From an uncultured Rhodobiaceae bacterium (lineage in GTDB: Bacteria > Pseudomonadota > Alphaproteobacteria > RS24), in assembly GCA_937907245.1 (NCBI GenBank), contig CALCUM010000002.1, positions 558,001 through 622,000 on the forward strand: a stretch of DNA of 64,000 bases, written 5' to 3'. Within the stretch, counting starts at the first letter, position 1; each line of letters begins with the position of its first letter. A model generated the notes under the pieces. The model was not told where the DNA came from. It searched no databases and worked only from the letters and a program-made list of their open reading frames with translations. Shown piece after piece: positions 1 through 9,394 of the stretch. The translations under genes were made by a program, and so were the position numbers.

Positions 1-281
1 GGCGGAGCTCGGCTGAAGGGGGTTAGGTATTTGGCTTTGCAAACTTGGGCAAGGCCAAGGTTCGAGCCAGCTAGGAGGGAGAGAAAGTCTGGATACTCTG
101 GCGGGCCAGAGGGCGCCAAGGCGGTGGCCGTATCGGCTAGTAGGCAATCGGTTTCGCTGTGAACGCTTTGTGTTGGTGCGCCATCATATAGGTTCGCCTC
201 ATGCTGAGCCCCATGCACCAGGGCGAGCTGCAAGAGCAGCAGGCACAGTATGGGGAGAGTGTGGCGAAAGCGTTTCAACAT
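1..281 (-). CDS. Small secreted protein, DUF2946-like, partial at window edge
   Basis: An open frame runs leftward from ATG at 279-281 to the window edge with no stop, giving 93 complete codons. It starts MLKRFRHTLPILCLLLLQLA, a clear signal peptide, probably cleaved after VHGA. The mature part has scattered His and Cys residues and reaches SRAPP at the edge. Small secreted proteins of the DUF2946 type often end in RAPP, so only a few codons may be missing. That family is often found near metal or TonB uptake genes, but no such gene is visible here. It is divergent from ftsB. The signal peptide is clear; the family assignment is tentative and rests on general shape. Confidence 0.55.
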   Translation of the reverse strand, partial: MLKRFRHTLPILCLLLLQLALVHGAQHEANLYDGAPTQSVHSETDCLLADTATALAPSGPPEYPDFLSLLAGSNLGLAQVCKAKYLTPFSRAP

Positions 282-401
282 TTCATGAAGCTATCATTGC
301 GTGGAGAGTTGCACAAGCCAACAGCTCCTAAGGGCTTGAAAAACAACAAGCGAATCACTTTCTCCTTGACCCGGAGAATCAAATCATGATTCGTTGCCTA
401 C

Positions 402-755
402 ATGATTCGTTTTGCAACCTCAGGGCTCTCAAGCCAGACCGTCGGACAAGAACCGTTCCGTTTGCGTCAGCTATTATTCCCCGGCATGTTGCTTTTGATG
501 ATCGTTGGTCTTTCGGGGCAAGCCTTAAGAGGCGAGCGCAGCCTATCGGGCTGGATGCAGCTTGAGCGTAATCTGATCGAGCGCCAAGCTGAGTTGGCTG
601 ACCTTCAAAAGCGCAATGATGAGTTGCAACTGCGAGTTTATCGTCTATCCAACGAGAGCTTAGACTTCGATTATCTAGACGAAAGAGCGCGGCGCGTTTT
701 GGGCCTCACGCGGACGGATGAAACGGTGATTTTCAACCTACCGGAAACGCCTTAA
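402..755 (+). CDS. ftsB: Cell division protein FtsB/DivIC
   Basis: This 117-residue protein has a short cytoplasmic N-terminus, one membrane segment at about residues 26-42, and a periplasmic coiled coil at about 48-85 (LERNLIERQAELADLQKRND). It ends with the conserved YLDERARRVLGL region. This is the layout of FtsB/DivIC septum formation initiators, which bridge FtsL and FtsQ in the divisome. In many alphaproteobacteria it lies upstream of pdhABC; here it lies directly before lipA. The start is unusual: a 16-bp direct duplication (385-395 and 401-411) creates two ATGs, at 386 and 402, in different frames. The only good Shine-Dalgarno (GGAG, 372-375) sits nearer the out-of-frame one. Confidence 0.85.
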   Translation: MIRFATSGLSSQTVGQEPFRLRQLLFPGMLLLMIVGLSGQALRGERSLSGWMQLERNLIERQAELADLQKRNDELQLRVYRLSNESLDFDYLDERARRVLGLTRTDETVIFNLPETP

Positions 756-845
756 ACCCTCAGCTGAAACTTTATCGCTATTTGTCCTCAGAAAGGGCGA
801 TATTCTCGTCTGTTCTTATGGGCCTATTTGGCCTATATACATCTC

Positions 846-1829
846 ATGACTGTGGTGATTGATACTCTATCGGGTGAACCGAAAAAGCCTGCCAAAGCGC
901 GGCATCCGGAAAAAGCGAAGAATCCGGACAGCGCTATTTTGCGAAAACCCAAATGGATTCGCGCCAAAGCCCCTGGCTCTCCTGTCTATGCGGAAACCAA
1001 AGCGATTGTGAAAGAGCATAACCTCGTCACCGTCTGCGAAGAGGCCGCGTGCCCCAATATCGGCGAATGTTGGTCGCAAAAACATGCCACTTTTATGATT
1101 TTAGGCGAGATATGCACTCGGGCTTGCGCCTTTTGCAATGTCAGCACGGGGGTTCCCTTGGCGCTCGATGCTCAGGAGCCGTCCCGCGTTGGCGATGCGG
1201 TGGCCAAATTGGGGCTGAACCATGTGGTAATCACCTCCGTCGACCGCGACGACCTAGACGATGGCGGCGCGCGTCATTTTGCCGATACGATTCAGGCCAT
1301 TCGCGCTGCATCCCCAGGAACCACGGTCGAAATACTAACGCCAGATTTCTTGCGCAAAGACGGCGCCCTAGAGGTTGTGGTGGAGGCCAAGCCAGATGTT
1401 TTCAATCATAATTTGGAAACCGTGCCGCGCTTATATTTATCCATTCGGCCGGGCGCGCGGTATTTCCATTCGCTCAACCTATTGCAGCGCGTCAAGCAGC
1501 TCGACCCAGAGATTTTTACCAAGTCTGGCATTATGGTTGGGCTTGGCGAAGCACGCGAGGAAGTGATGCAAGTGATGGATGATATGCGCTCAGCGCAGAT
1601 TGATTTCATTACCATCGGGCAATATTTGCAGCCAACCCGCAAGCACGCGCCCATCGACCGCTTTGTTACCCCCGATGAGTTTGATGGCTATACAAAGCTT
1701 GCCAATTCTAAAGGTTTCTTGATGGTTTCTGCTACGCCGTTAACGCGTTCCTCGCATCATGCGGATGCTGACTTTGAAAAGCTGAAGGCGGCTCGCCTAG
1801 CGAATGAAGCGAAACTAAAGACGCGCTGA
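846..1829 (+). CDS. lipA: Lipoyl synthase
   Basis: LipA is a radical-SAM enzyme that inserts two sulfurs into octanoyl groups bound to lipoyl domains. The protein is 327 residues from ATG 846. The frame is open back to a TTG at 828, but family N-termini match [10 protein letters not shown]. The auxiliary cluster motif [12 protein letters not shown] gives Cys64, Cys69 and Cys75. The radical-SAM motif CTRACAFC gives Cys90, Cys94 and Cys97. The C-terminal RSSHHAD carries the serine ligand of the auxiliary cluster. No strong Shine-Dalgarno is visible. The COQ10-type gene starts one base after its stop. The pdh genes often found before lipA in this class are absent. Confidence 0.96.
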   Translation: MTVVIDTLSGEPKKPAKARHPEKAKNPDSAILRKPKWIRAKAPGSPVYAETKAIVKEHNLVTVCEEAACPNIGECWSQKHATFMILGEICTRACAFCNVSTGVPLALDAQEPSRVGDAVAKLGLNHVVITSVDRDDLDDGGARHFADTIQAIRAASPGTTVEILTPDFLRKDGALEVVVEAKPDVFNHNLETVPRLYLSIRPGARYFHSLNLLQRVKQLDPEIFTKSGIMVGLGEAREEVMQVMDDMRSAQIDFITIGQYLQPTRKHAPIDRFVTPDEFDGYTKLANSKGFLMVSATPLTRSSHHADADFEKLKAARLANEAKLKTR

Positions 1830-1830
1830 T

Positions 1831-2265
1831 ATGCAGTCGATTAAGCTCACGCGACAAAGCCCGTTTACCGCGCAGCAAATGTTTGAGCTGATTTGCGATG
1901 TCGACAACTATGACGCCTTTATTCCTTACTGCACGGCGGCGCGAGTGCGCGAACGTAGCGATACGCAGATGCTGGCGGACTTAGCCATTGGCTATAAGTT
2001 TTTGCGCGAGACCTATACTAGCCGCATCGAGATGGGGCATGCGCCGCTTTGTGTGACGGTGAAACAGGCCAAAGGGCCGTTTCGCCATTTGTTCAATCAA
2101 TGGCAATTTGTCGACAAGCCCGAGGGTGGCTGCGAGGTGCATTTTGAGCTGCAATTCGAATTTAGTGTCGCGCTATTGCGGCGTGTCTTGCAGCCGATGA
2201 TGAGTAAAATTGTCGAGCGTTTTGTGGCGGCTTTCGAAGACCGCGCGCGCGATATTTATTCATAA
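1831..2265 (+). CDS. COQ10/RatA-type SRPBCC protein
   Basis: This 144-residue START/SRPBCC-fold protein begins with the family opening (SIKLTRQSPFTAQQMFELIC, then DVDNYDAFIPYC). It ends with the amphipathic helix MMSKIVERFVAAFEDRARD. In alphaproteobacteria the family is annotated as coenzyme Q-binding protein COQ10, needed for ubiquinone function in respiration; RatA is the gamma-proteobacterial name. It follows lipA by one base, so the two are almost certainly co-transcribed. Adjacency of lipA and this gene is common in the class. The exact role in bacteria is inferred from mitochondrial Coq10. Confidence 0.85.
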   Translation: MQSIKLTRQSPFTAQQMFELICDVDNYDAFIPYCTAARVRERSDTQMLADLAIGYKFLRETYTSRIEMGHAPLCVTVKQAKGPFRHLFNQWQFVDKPEGGCEVHFELQFEFSVALLRRVLQPMMSKIVERFVAAFEDRARDIYS

Positions 2266-2284
2266 ACTTAACTTAAGATTGCGC

Positions 2285-2773
2285 TTAAAGCTGCGCTAGC
2301 AACATATCCATTGCGGCATCGACCGTCGCTAGACGCACTTCTGTGCGGCCAATATCGCCGAAAGATTGACGAATATGATGCACGCCGTCTGCCGTGCAAG
2401 TGGCCATATGTACCGTGCCAGCGGGTTTCTCAGCGGAGCCGCCGCCAGGGCCAGCAATGCCAGATACGGCAATCGTCAAATGAGCGGTGGTCATATCGAA
2501 CGTGTTTTGGGCCATGGCGCAAACCACTTCTTCGGAAACCGCGCCATGTTGCTGTAGCAGCTCGGCGGGCACGTTTAAAATCTCGTGTTTGGCGCGATTG
2601 GAATAGGTAACGAAACTGCGCCCGATAACGACAGAGGAGCCAGGAATTTCGGTCAATAGAGCCGAAATAAGCCCGCCCGTGCAGCTTTCAGCTGTGGCCA
2701 CCCGCATATGCTTCTCCCCACAGGTTGTTAGCACTTGCTTGGCTTTGGCGGTTAGGTTTGCGTCGAAAAGCAT
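2285..2773 (-). CDS. pncC: CinA C-terminal domain amidase (PncC-type)
   Basis: This 162-residue stand-alone CinA_C domain is related to PncC, which deamidates nicotinamide mononucleotide in NAD salvage. Recognisable parts are VATAESCTGGLISALLTEIP near the N-terminus, GRSFVTYSNRAK, and the glycine-rich SGIAGPGGGSAEKPAGTVH. The start at ATG 2771-2773 is chosen because GGAG lies six bases upstream; the frame stays open to 2902, but that extension overlaps pgpA and has no domain. It lacks the N-terminal MoaB-like half of full CinA, as is usual in this class. It follows pgpA by eight bases and converges on the COQ10-type gene. Confidence 0.88.
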   Translation of the reverse strand: MLFDANLTAKAKQVLTTCGEKHMRVATAESCTGGLISALLTEIPGSSVVIGRSFVTYSNRAKHEILNVPAELLQQHGAVSEEVVCAMAQNTFDMTTAHLTIAVSGIAGPGGGSAEKPAGTVHMATCTADGVHHIRQSFGDIGRTEVRLATVDAAMDMLLAQL

Positions 2774-2781
2774 GGGAACTC

Positions 2782-3294
2782 CTAGTGAAAATGAAAGTTC
2801 ATAATGAACAGCAGGAAGCCAGCAATAAGCCCGGCTAAAACATCGTCTACCATAATACCGTGGGCGCCACGAAGCGATTTGTCCGCCCAGCTCACGGGCC
2901 ATGGCTTAGCGATATCAAAAAAACGAAACAAAACAAAGCCCAGTAGGACTTGAGGCCAGGTCAGTAAGTCTGTGTTTACCGGATAACTAATCGCGATAAG
3001 CGTGAGCCACATGCCCACAACTTCGTCGATAACGACGGGCGAGGGGTCTTTGTTGGAAGAGCCGGATATCCATCGCGAACTGGCCCAATGGCCAAGCCCA
3101 TAAGCCAAGGCGGCGGCAACGAGCAGTCCGTAGACGCCAAAATAATGCGCGATAAGAAAGCCAGGATAAAGCGCCGCCAGAGACCCCCAAGTGCCCGATG
3201 CGGGCCTGAGCAGCCCCGTACCAAGGAAGGTCGCAATCAGGGTCGCCGGCGAGGTAAGCTTAAGGTGCTTTGGGGGGGTATGAAAAAATATCAT
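2782..3294 (-). CDS. pgpA: Phosphatidylglycerophosphatase A
   Basis: PgpA removes phosphate from phosphatidylglycerophosphate to form phosphatidylglycerol in the inner membrane. The 170-residue protein carries family motifs GTGLLRPASGTWGS, DPSPVVIDEVVGMW, FRFFDIAKPWPV and GIMVDDVLAG, with about four hydrophobic segments. The acidic residues of the IDE and DD motifs are the expected metal ligands. Its ATG overlaps the stop of ispDF by four bases (ATGA), so translation is probably coupled. It is followed closely by pncC. Confidence 0.93.
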   Translation of the reverse strand: MIFFHTPPKHLKLTSPATLIATFLGTGLLRPASGTWGSLAALYPGFLIAHYFGVYGLLVAAALAYGLGHWASSRWISGSSNKDPSPVVIDEVVGMWLTLIAISYPVNTDLLTWPQVLLGFVLFRFFDIAKPWPVSWADKSLRGAHGIMVDDVLAGLIAGFLLFIMNFHFH

Positions 3295-4493
3295 GATTTG
3301 GAGCCTTGGTTCGGCTCAATGGGCGTGAGCAGCGTGATAATCGATTGAGCGGCAATGCCTTCGCCGCGGCCGGTAAAGCCAAGCCCTTCGGTGGTGGTGG
3401 CCTTCACCGAGACGCTGGCGATAGGAAGGCCTGTTATTTCTGCAATATTGGCGCGAATGGCCTCTCGGTGAGGGCCGATTTTGGGCTGTTCGCAGATTAT
3501 AGTCAAATCAATATGGGTGATTTGCGCCTCTGCTTGTTCAGCCAGGTTTACGGCATAGGCCAAAAAGTCTTTTGAGGGTCGGTTTTTATGGGTCTTGTCA
3601 GAAGGTGGAAAGTGGTCGCCAATATCGCCTTGCGCTAAAGCGCCGAGCAGCGCATCGGTAACTGCATGAAGGGCCACATCGGCGTCACTATGGCCGATAA
3701 GTTCGCGATTATGAGGAATAGACACGCCGCCAAGCCTAATGGTCTCAGCGCTGCCTTCGTCGCCTAATTTGTGCACATCGAAACCCGTGCCGGTGCGCGG
3801 AAGCAAATTGACAGCCTGTGGGATGAAGTCTTTGGCATGGGTCAGTTTAATATTGCGCGCGTCGCCAGCCACAATAGCCAAGGGCAGGCCGGCGAGTTCA
3901 GCTATCGCGGCATCATCGGTCAGGCTGGGTAAAATAGGGGCGCTGACGTGGGCTGCGAGTATGGCGTCGAACCGAAAGGCTTGCGGGGTTTGCGCCCGCC
4001 ACAAGCCGTCGCGCGAGACCGTTTCAGTAATGGCACCGTCGGTGGCGCGCTTGAGCGTATCTGTCACCTCCAAGGCCGGAATGGCACCCGCAGCCGATCC
4101 CAGTCCTGTGAGGCAGCGGGAGATAAGTTCCAAACTAACAAAAGGGCGCGCCGCATCATGGATAAGTACCTGCTTCGGGGGCTGTTTTGAAAGCTCATGT
4201 AACCCTTTAAGCACGGATTCTTGCCGCGTTTCTCCACCAAAAACAAAGCTTATATTCTTTATGCAAATCAATTGGTTAAGACTATTTTCATAAAGCTTTA
4301 CATCGTCTTTATGAATGACCACGCAAACTCTATCAATCTCGCTATGATTGAGAAAGGCTTTGAGGGTGGTCGCCAGAACGGTTTCACCATTTCCATTTGG
4401 CAAATTACGGTATTGTTTCGGCAAGCCTTCGCCAGCCCGGTGTCCACGTCCGGCTGCAACAATCAGCCCAGCACATGACGGATGCATACTCAT
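3291..4493 (-). CDS. ispDF: Bifunctional IspD-IspF enzyme of the MEP isoprenoid pathway
   Basis: This fusion, about 400 residues long, makes 4-diphosphocytidyl-2-C-methylerythritol (IspD half, about 1-230) and the 2,4-cyclodiphosphate (IspF half, about 235-400). IspD motifs are LIVAAGRGHRAGEGLPKQY, HDAARPFVS and RAQTPQAFRF. IspF motifs are GTGFDVHKLGD with metal ligands Asp and His, IGHSDADVALHAVTDALLGA and TTTEGLGFTGRGEG. The fused form is common in alphaproteobacteria. The start is uncertain: TTG at 4499, ATG at 4493 and ATG at 4487 are all in frame, and no Shine-Dalgarno is visible. It heads the ispDF-pgpA-pncC operon and is divergent from dusB. Confidence 0.95.
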   Translation of the reverse strand: MSMHPSCAGLIVAAGRGHRAGEGLPKQYRNLPNGNGETVLATTLKAFLNHSEIDRVCVVIHKDDVKLYENSLNQLICIKNISFVFGGETRQESVLKGLHELSKQPPKQVLIHDAARPFVSLELISRCLTGLGSAAGAIPALEVTDTLKRATDGAITETVSRDGLWRAQTPQAFRFDAILAAHVSAPILPSLTDDAAIAELAGLPLAIVAGDARNIKLTHAKDFIPQAVNLLPRTGTGFDVHKLGDEGSAETIRLGGVSIPHNRELIGHSDADVALHAVTDALLGALAQGDIGDHFPPSDKTHKNRPSKDFLAYAVNLAEQAEAQITHIDLTIICEQPKIGPHREAIRANIAEITGLPIASVSVKATTTEGLGFTGRGEGIAAQSIITLLTPIEPNQGSKS

Positions 4494-4602
4494 TGTCAAT
4501 ATATAACCTATTGCGCTCCGTCTTGCGATGATTTTTCTTGCCTTTCGTATGCATTGCCTGCATTTTAGGCACTCTTTGAAACTTTTAGGTTTTGCTCAAA
4601 TA

Positions 4603-5595
4603 ATGACCATTCAGCTTGGCGATACGGTTTTAAACAGCCGCGTTTTACTGGCCCCCATGTCGGGGGTGACGGATTTGGCGTTTCGCCAATGCGTGGCCAA
4701 AGTCAGCTCGGCTCAAGTGGTGTCCGAAATGGTGGCCAGCGAAGAATGGGTCAAGGCGCGCCCCGATGTGATGTTGCGGGCCGAAGGCGCGGGGCTGACG
4801 CCTTTCATGTTGCAGCTTGCAGGTCGCGATCCGCATTGGATGCGCGAGGGGGCTCGGCTGGCTTGCGAGGCGGGCGCCGATATCGTCGATATTAATATGG
4901 GCTGTCCGTCGCGCAAAGTGACCGGCGGGCTATCGGGGTCAGCGCTGATGCGCGATGCAGACTTGGCCGAAAATATTATCGCAGCGACCTGCGAGGGCAG
5001 CGCCAAGCCGGTGACCTTAAAAATGCGCTTGGGCTGGGATGAAGATAGCCTGAACGCGCCGCATTTGGCTTGCGTGGCCCAAGGTCTGGGCGTGCAAATG
5101 ATTACGGTGCATGGCCGCACGCGCTGTCAGTTTTATAAAGGCGAAGCCAATTGGGATGCGGTTGCCGATACCGTGGCGGCGGTCGATATTCCGGTTATCG
5201 TCAATGGCGATATTATCGATGGCGAGACGGCCAAGGCGGCGCTTGCGGCTTCGGGCGCGGCCGGCGTGATGGTCGGGCGTGCGGCGGTTGGGCGACCTTG
5301 GTTGCTGGGTCAAATCGAGGGGTTTCTCGAGCATGGCATTTGGGCCCCCGACCCTGAACCGGAAGCGCAATGGCAAATTTTCCGCGAATGGTATCAGGCT
5401 TGTTTGGCGCTTTATGGCGACTATTTGGGCGTGCGGGTCGGGCGAAAGCATATTGCGGGGTTCATCGAGAGTTTCATGGGCGCGCAAGAAGGCCGCCAGA
5501 TGCGTGCCGAAATTTGTCGTTCGCACAATCCAGAGGTCGTGCTCGGTGCGATGCAAAACATGTATGAAACCCAAACTCAAGAGGTGGCCGCGTAA
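4603..5595 (+). CDS. dusB: tRNA-dihydrouridine synthase DusB (NifR3)
   Basis: This FMN-dependent TIM-barrel enzyme reduces uridines in the tRNA D-loop. The 330-residue protein shows LLAPMSGVTDLAFRQC, the catalytic INMGCPSRKVTGG with Cys101, ITVHGRTRCQFYKG and GVMVGRAAVGRPW. ATG 4603 is chosen because the family begins near the LLAPMSGVTD strand; the frame is open to 4528. Its TAA overlaps the ATG of ntrB by one base. dusB-ntrB-ntrC is the classic nifR3 order in alphaproteobacteria. Confidence 0.95.
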   Translation: MTIQLGDTVLNSRVLLAPMSGVTDLAFRQCVAKVSSAQVVSEMVASEEWVKARPDVMLRAEGAGLTPFMLQLAGRDPHWMREGARLACEAGADIVDINMGCPSRKVTGGLSGSALMRDADLAENIIAATCEGSAKPVTLKMRLGWDEDSLNAPHLACVAQGLGVQMITVHGRTRCQFYKGEANWDAVADTVAAVDIPVIVNGDIIDGETAKAALAASGAAGVMVGRAAVGRPWLLGQIEGFLEHGIWAPDPEPEAQWQIFREWYQACLALYGDYLGVRVGRKHIAGFIESFMGAQEGRQMRAEICRSHNPEVVLGAMQNMYETQTQEVAA

Positions 5596-6758
5596 TGGCT
5601 TTATCTTCCCCCGTCTCGACCGTTTCTGACTTAGGAAGCGATGAAAAACGCATTTTGGATGCTTTGCCCCAGCCCGTGCTGGCGATTGGCACCAATCGTT
5701 TTGTTACTTATGCCAATTTCGCCGCGCAAGAATTCTTCGGGGTGGGCCTAACCGTTTTGCGGCGCCAGCATATTGAGCGGGTCATGCCATTTGGCAGTCC
5801 GGTGGTTGGGCTTATCGAACGCTGTTTGGACGATCGGGTGAGCTTTAACGAATATGGCATCGACCTTGGCGCCCCGAATTCAGGCGACCCTTATATTGGG
5901 GGCGCAGGCTCTGACCGTATGGTTGATTTACATGTCTCGCCGTCGGACATCGGCTTACAAAATGGCGATTGGCAAGCGCTTTTGGTGGTGCAACCGCGCT
6001 CAATTGCGCAGCACATGGATCGCCAACTCACCCATCGTGGTGCGGCACGCTCGGTTTCGGCCATGTCAGCCATGTTGGCGCATGAGATTAAAAATCCATT
6101 GTCGGGTATCAAAGGCGCGGCGCAATTGTTGGAGAGCGATGCCAGTCCAGAAAATGTCGAGCTGACGGAATTAATATGCAATGAGACCGACCGCATTGCA
6201 GGATTGGTGGACCAGTTTGAGCAATTCACCGAGACCCATGCCAATATGGAAGACGCGGTGAATGTACATGCGGTGCTAGGCCAAGTGCGCTTGCTGGCCA
6301 GCAATGGTTTTGGGTCTCACGTTAAATTTATCGAAGATTACGACCCATCCTTGCCTTTGGTGCAGGGCAATAAAGATTTGTTAACGCAGGTGTTTTTAAA
6401 CTTGGTCAAAAATGCGTCTGAAGCCACAGTCGGCAAAAAGCCTGAAATTAAACTCGTGTCCTCGTTTCGACCCGGCGTGCGCTTATCGATGCCAGGTCGC
6501 GCTAAGCCCGTTAGCTTGCCGTTAGAGTTTCAGGTTATCGATAATGGCGCGGGCGTGCCGGAAGACATTAAATCACATTTGTTTGACCCATTTGTGACCA
6601 CAAAGGCGACAGGCACGGGACTTGGGTTGGCTTTGGTCGCGAAGATTATTGGCGACCATGGCGGCACGATTGAGTGCGAGAGCCAACCAGGAAAAACCGT
6701 GTTTTGCGTGCGCTTGCCGATGGCGACCGAAAGTTCAGCTAAGAAGGAAAATTCATGA
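5595..6758 (+). CDS. ntrB: Nitrogen sensor histidine kinase NtrB
   Basis: A 387-residue soluble kinase that phosphorylates NtrC when nitrogen is short, usually under PII control. It has an N-terminal PAS domain (about 15-130), an H-box [20 protein letters not shown] with phospho-acceptor His163, an N-box [11 protein letters not shown], and G-boxes VIDNGAGVP and [13 protein letters not shown]. There are no membrane segments. It overlaps dusB by one base and ntrC by four (ATGA). The partner kinase gene ntrY lies 26 kb away rather than next to ntrC. Confidence 0.95.
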   Translation: MALSSPVSTVSDLGSDEKRILDALPQPVLAIGTNRFVTYANFAAQEFFGVGLTVLRRQHIERVMPFGSPVVGLIERCLDDRVSFNEYGIDLGAPNSGDPYIGGAGSDRMVDLHVSPSDIGLQNGDWQALLVVQPRSIAQHMDRQLTHRGAARSVSAMSAMLAHEIKNPLSGIKGAAQLLESDASPENVELTELICNETDRIAGLVDQFEQFTETHANMEDAVNVHAVLGQVRLLASNGFGSHVKFIEDYDPSLPLVQGNKDLLTQVFLNLVKNASEATVGKKPEIKLVSSFRPGVRLSMPGRAKPVSLPLEFQVIDNGAGVPEDIKSHLFDPFVTTKATGTGLGLALVAKIIGDHGGTIECESQPGKTVFCVRLPMATESSAKKENS

Positions 6759-8197
6759 GTAAGGGTACAGTTCTAGTTGCAGACGACGATACCGCCATCC
6801 GCACCGTTTTAACGCAAGCGCTCACCCGCGCAGGCTTTGAAGTGCGCGCTGGCGGCACGGCAGCCTCTCTATGGCAATGGGTCAGCAATGGCGAAGGGGA
6901 CGTGATTGTTACCGACGTCATGATGCCAGATCAAAATGCATTTGATCTCATTCCGCGCATCAAGAAGCTGCGCCCAGATTTACCGATTATTGTTATCAGC
7001 GCCAAAAACACTTTGGGCACGGCGGTTACCGCGGCTGAAAAGGGCGCCTTTGACTATTTGCCCAAGCCATTTGATTTGAGCGCCCTGACCGATTTGGTTC
7101 AACGCGCCGTTGACTTACCTTCGGGCGAGCCAGCGGCTCCGGTCGAAGCGGGCGATGCCGATGGCTTGCCATTGGTTGGTGCTTCGCCCGCCATGCAGGA
7201 AATTTATCGCTCGGTCGCGCGGATGACCCAAAATGATTTATCGGTGCTAATTACGGGCGAAAGCGGAACCGGCAAAGAGCTGGTCGCGCGCGCCCTGCAC
7301 GACTATGGCAATCGCAAGCGCGGCCAATTTGTGGCCATTAATATGGCAGCCATACCTCGTGAGCTCATTGAGAGTGAGCTATTTGGCCACGAGAAGGGCG
7401 CTTTTACCGGCGCCAATCAGCGTATGGATGGCCGTTTTGAGCAAGCTGAAGGCGGGACTTTATTTCTGGACGAGATTGGCGACATGCCAATGGAAACCCA
7501 AACGCGGCTGTTGCGGGTTTTGCAAGAGGGCGAATACACCACCATTGGGGGGCGCCGCCCGATTAAAACCGATGTGCGGATTGTCGCCGCGACGCATCAA
7601 GATTTGCGTCGCCTCATTCGCCAAGGTCTGTTTCGCGAAGATTTATATTTCCGCCTCAATGTGGTGCCGCTGCGCTTGCCGCCTTTGCGCGAGCGGGTGG
7701 AGGATATTGAAGACTTAGTGCGTCACTTCATGGCGCAAGGTATCGACGAAGGTTTGGTGGCCAAGAGTTTTGACAATGAGGCTTTGGATGCTTTACGCGC
7801 CCATAGTTGGCCGGGCAATGTGCGCGAATTAGAAAATCTGGTTCGGCGCCTTTGCGCGCTTTATGTCGAAGATGTGATTGGCGCGGAAGCCGTGCGCATG
7901 GAGCTGACAGAAAGTGATCTAGAGGCCGTGCCCGCGCATCAAGAGGGGGGCAGCTTAACCGATAGTTTGCATTTCCACCTCAGCACGTATTTCAAAAGTC
8001 ATGGCAATGGCCTGCCGCCCAATGGGTTATACGAGCGGGTTTTGCGCGAGGTCGAAACGCCGCTTATCGAGTTGAGCTTGTCGGCGACGCGGGGCAATCA
8101 GATAAAAGCAGCCGAACTCTTGGGACTAAACCGAAATACGCTCCGCAAGAAAATTCGCGACTTAGATATTGATGTCGTGCGAGGGCCCAAGAAGTAA
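6755..8197 (+). CDS. ntrC: Nitrogen response regulator NtrC (sigma-54 activator)
   Basis: A 480-residue enhancer-binding protein. It has a receiver domain with phospho-acceptor Asp54 ([10 protein letters not shown]), an AAA+ domain with Walker [17 protein letters not shown], the sigma-54 contact loop GAFTGA at residues 215-220, Walker [13 protein letters not shown], and a C-terminal Fis-type helix-turn-helix ([20 protein letters not shown]). All motifs are intact. It should activate nitrogen-assimilation promoters with sigma-54 when phosphorylated by NtrB. It ends the dusB-ntrB-ntrC operon; no clear terminator was seen after it. Confidence 0.96.
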   Translation: MSKGTVLVADDDTAIRTVLTQALTRAGFEVRAGGTAASLWQWVSNGEGDVIVTDVMMPDQNAFDLIPRIKKLRPDLPIIVISAKNTLGTAVTAAEKGAFDYLPKPFDLSALTDLVQRAVDLPSGEPAAPVEAGDADGLPLVGASPAMQEIYRSVARMTQNDLSVLITGESGTGKELVARALHDYGNRKRGQFVAINMAAIPRELIESELFGHEKGAFTGANQRMDGRFEQAEGGTLFLDEIGDMPMETQTRLLRVLQEGEYTTIGGRRPIKTDVRIVAATHQDLRRLIRQGLFREDLYFRLNVVPLRLPPLRERVEDIEDLVRHFMAQGIDEGLVAKSFDNEALDALRAHSWPGNVRELENLVRRLCALYVEDVIGAEAVRMELTESDLEAVPAHQEGGSLTDSLHFHLSTYFKSHGNGLPPNGLYERVLREVETPLIELSLSATRGNQIKAAELLGLNRNTLRKKIRDLDIDVVRGPKK

Positions 8198-8269
8198 TTT
8201 TATCTTGTCTTCGTTGGATGGCTCGCTTAGCGTCTGACCCAATTAAAACTCATTTTGGGAGACGAAGTC

Positions 8270-9394
8270 ATGGGCAAAGGGCCTCTTAGCGGAATTAAAA
8301 TCATTGAAATGACGGGCATTGGCCCAGGGCCTTTTTGCGCCATGTTATTGTCGGATATGGGCGCAGAAGTTTTGCGCATCGACCGCAAGGGCGGCAGCGG
8401 CGGCATTCCCAACGACCCGCATAGCCGTGGGCGCCGCTCGGTAGCGGTCGATTTGAAAAACCCACAAGGCGTCGAGACCGTTTTGAAATTGGTCGAAGGG
8501 GCACATGTTTTGCAAGAGGGCTATCGCCCCGGCGTCATGGAGCGTTTAGGCCTTGGCCCCGATGTGGCTTTGGCGCGCAATCCAGCGCTGGTCTATGGCC
8601 GCATGACAGGTTGGGGGCAATATGGGCCTTTGGCACAAGCGGCAGGGCACGACATTAACTACATCGCCATCACCGGCGCGCTGGCCGCTATTGGCAAAGA
8701 TAAGCCGGTGCCACCGCTTAATTTGGTTGGCGATTTCGGCGGCGGCGCTTTGTATCTCGCCATGGGTATTTGTGCCGCTTTGGTCAGCGCGCAAACCACC
8801 GGCAAAGGCCAAGTGGTCGATGCGGCCATGACCGATGGTGCCACCTCGTTGATGGGCATGTTCTTTGGCATGCAAGCGGCGGGTATTTGGAAAGACCAGC
8901 CGTATAGCAATATGCTAGATGGCGCGGCGCATTTTTACGACACTTACGAAACCTCGGACGGCAAGTTTATTTCCATCGGCTCCATTGAGCCGCAGTTCTA
9001 TGCCCTGCTGCGCGACAAAGCGGGTCTCGACGATACCGCCTTTGATGCCCAGCACGACAAATCACAATGGCCATCCCTAAAGCTGAAAATGGAAGCGGTT
9101 TTCAAAACCAAAACCCGCGACCAATGGTGCGAGATTATGGAAGGCACCGATATTTGCTTTGCGCCTGTGTTGAATATGGAAGAGGCCTATCATCACCCGC
9201 ACAACCAAGCCCGCGAGACAATCGTCGAGAAGTTTGGCGTGAAGCAACCCAATGTTGCGCCGCGCTTCACGGGCACGCCAAGCGAAATTCAGGGCCCCGT
9301 GCCATCGGTCGGCGAGCATAATGACGAAGCGCTTAGCGACTGGGGCTTTTCGGGCGATGAGATTGAAGCGCTTAAATCTTGTGAAGCGATTTAG
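8270..9394 (+). CDS. CaiB/BaiF family protein, alpha-methylacyl-CoA racemase-like
   Basis: A 374-residue class III CoA-transferase-fold protein. Family motifs are [20 protein letters not shown], then [13 protein letters not shown] and [16 protein letters not shown]. His127 and Asp155 match the catalytic pair of alpha-methylacyl-CoA racemases, which invert the 2-methyl centre of branched acyl-CoAs before beta-oxidation. That favours racemase over CoA transfer, but CaiB family specificities are hard to call. ATG 8270 has GGGAG eight bases upstream; the frame extends to a TTG at 8255. Its stop overlaps the stop of the convergent binding-protein gene. Confidence 0.82.
   Translation: MGKGPLSGIKIIEMTGIGPGPFCAMLLSDMGAEVLRIDRKGGSGGIPNDPHSRGRRSVAVDLKNPQGVETVLKLVEGAHVLQEGYRPGVMERLGLGPDVALARNPALVYGRMTGWGQYGPLAQAAGHDINYIAITGALAAIGKDKPVPPLNLVGDFGGGALYLAMGICAALVSAQTTGKGQVVDAAMTDGATSLMGMFFGMQAAGIWKDQPYSNMLDGAAHFYDTYETSDGKFISIGSIEPQFYALLRDKAGLDDTAFDAQHDKSQWPSLKLKMEAVFKTKTRDQWCEIMEGTDICFAPVLNMEEAYHHPHNQARETIVEKFGVKQPNVAPRFTGTPSEIQGPVPSVGEHNDEALSDWGFSGDEIEALKSCEAI

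Noticed and set aside
201-389. 62-residue plus-strand frame before ftsB
   Set aside because: It overlaps the divergent signal-peptide gene on the minus strand and has no recognisable domain.
828-845. TTG start extension of lipA
   Set aside because: The extra six residues do not match family N-termini; ATG 846 does.
9391-9394. Frameshift or error at the convergent CaiB / binding-protein end
   Set aside because: The two stop codons simply overlap on opposite strands; both proteins have normal ends.
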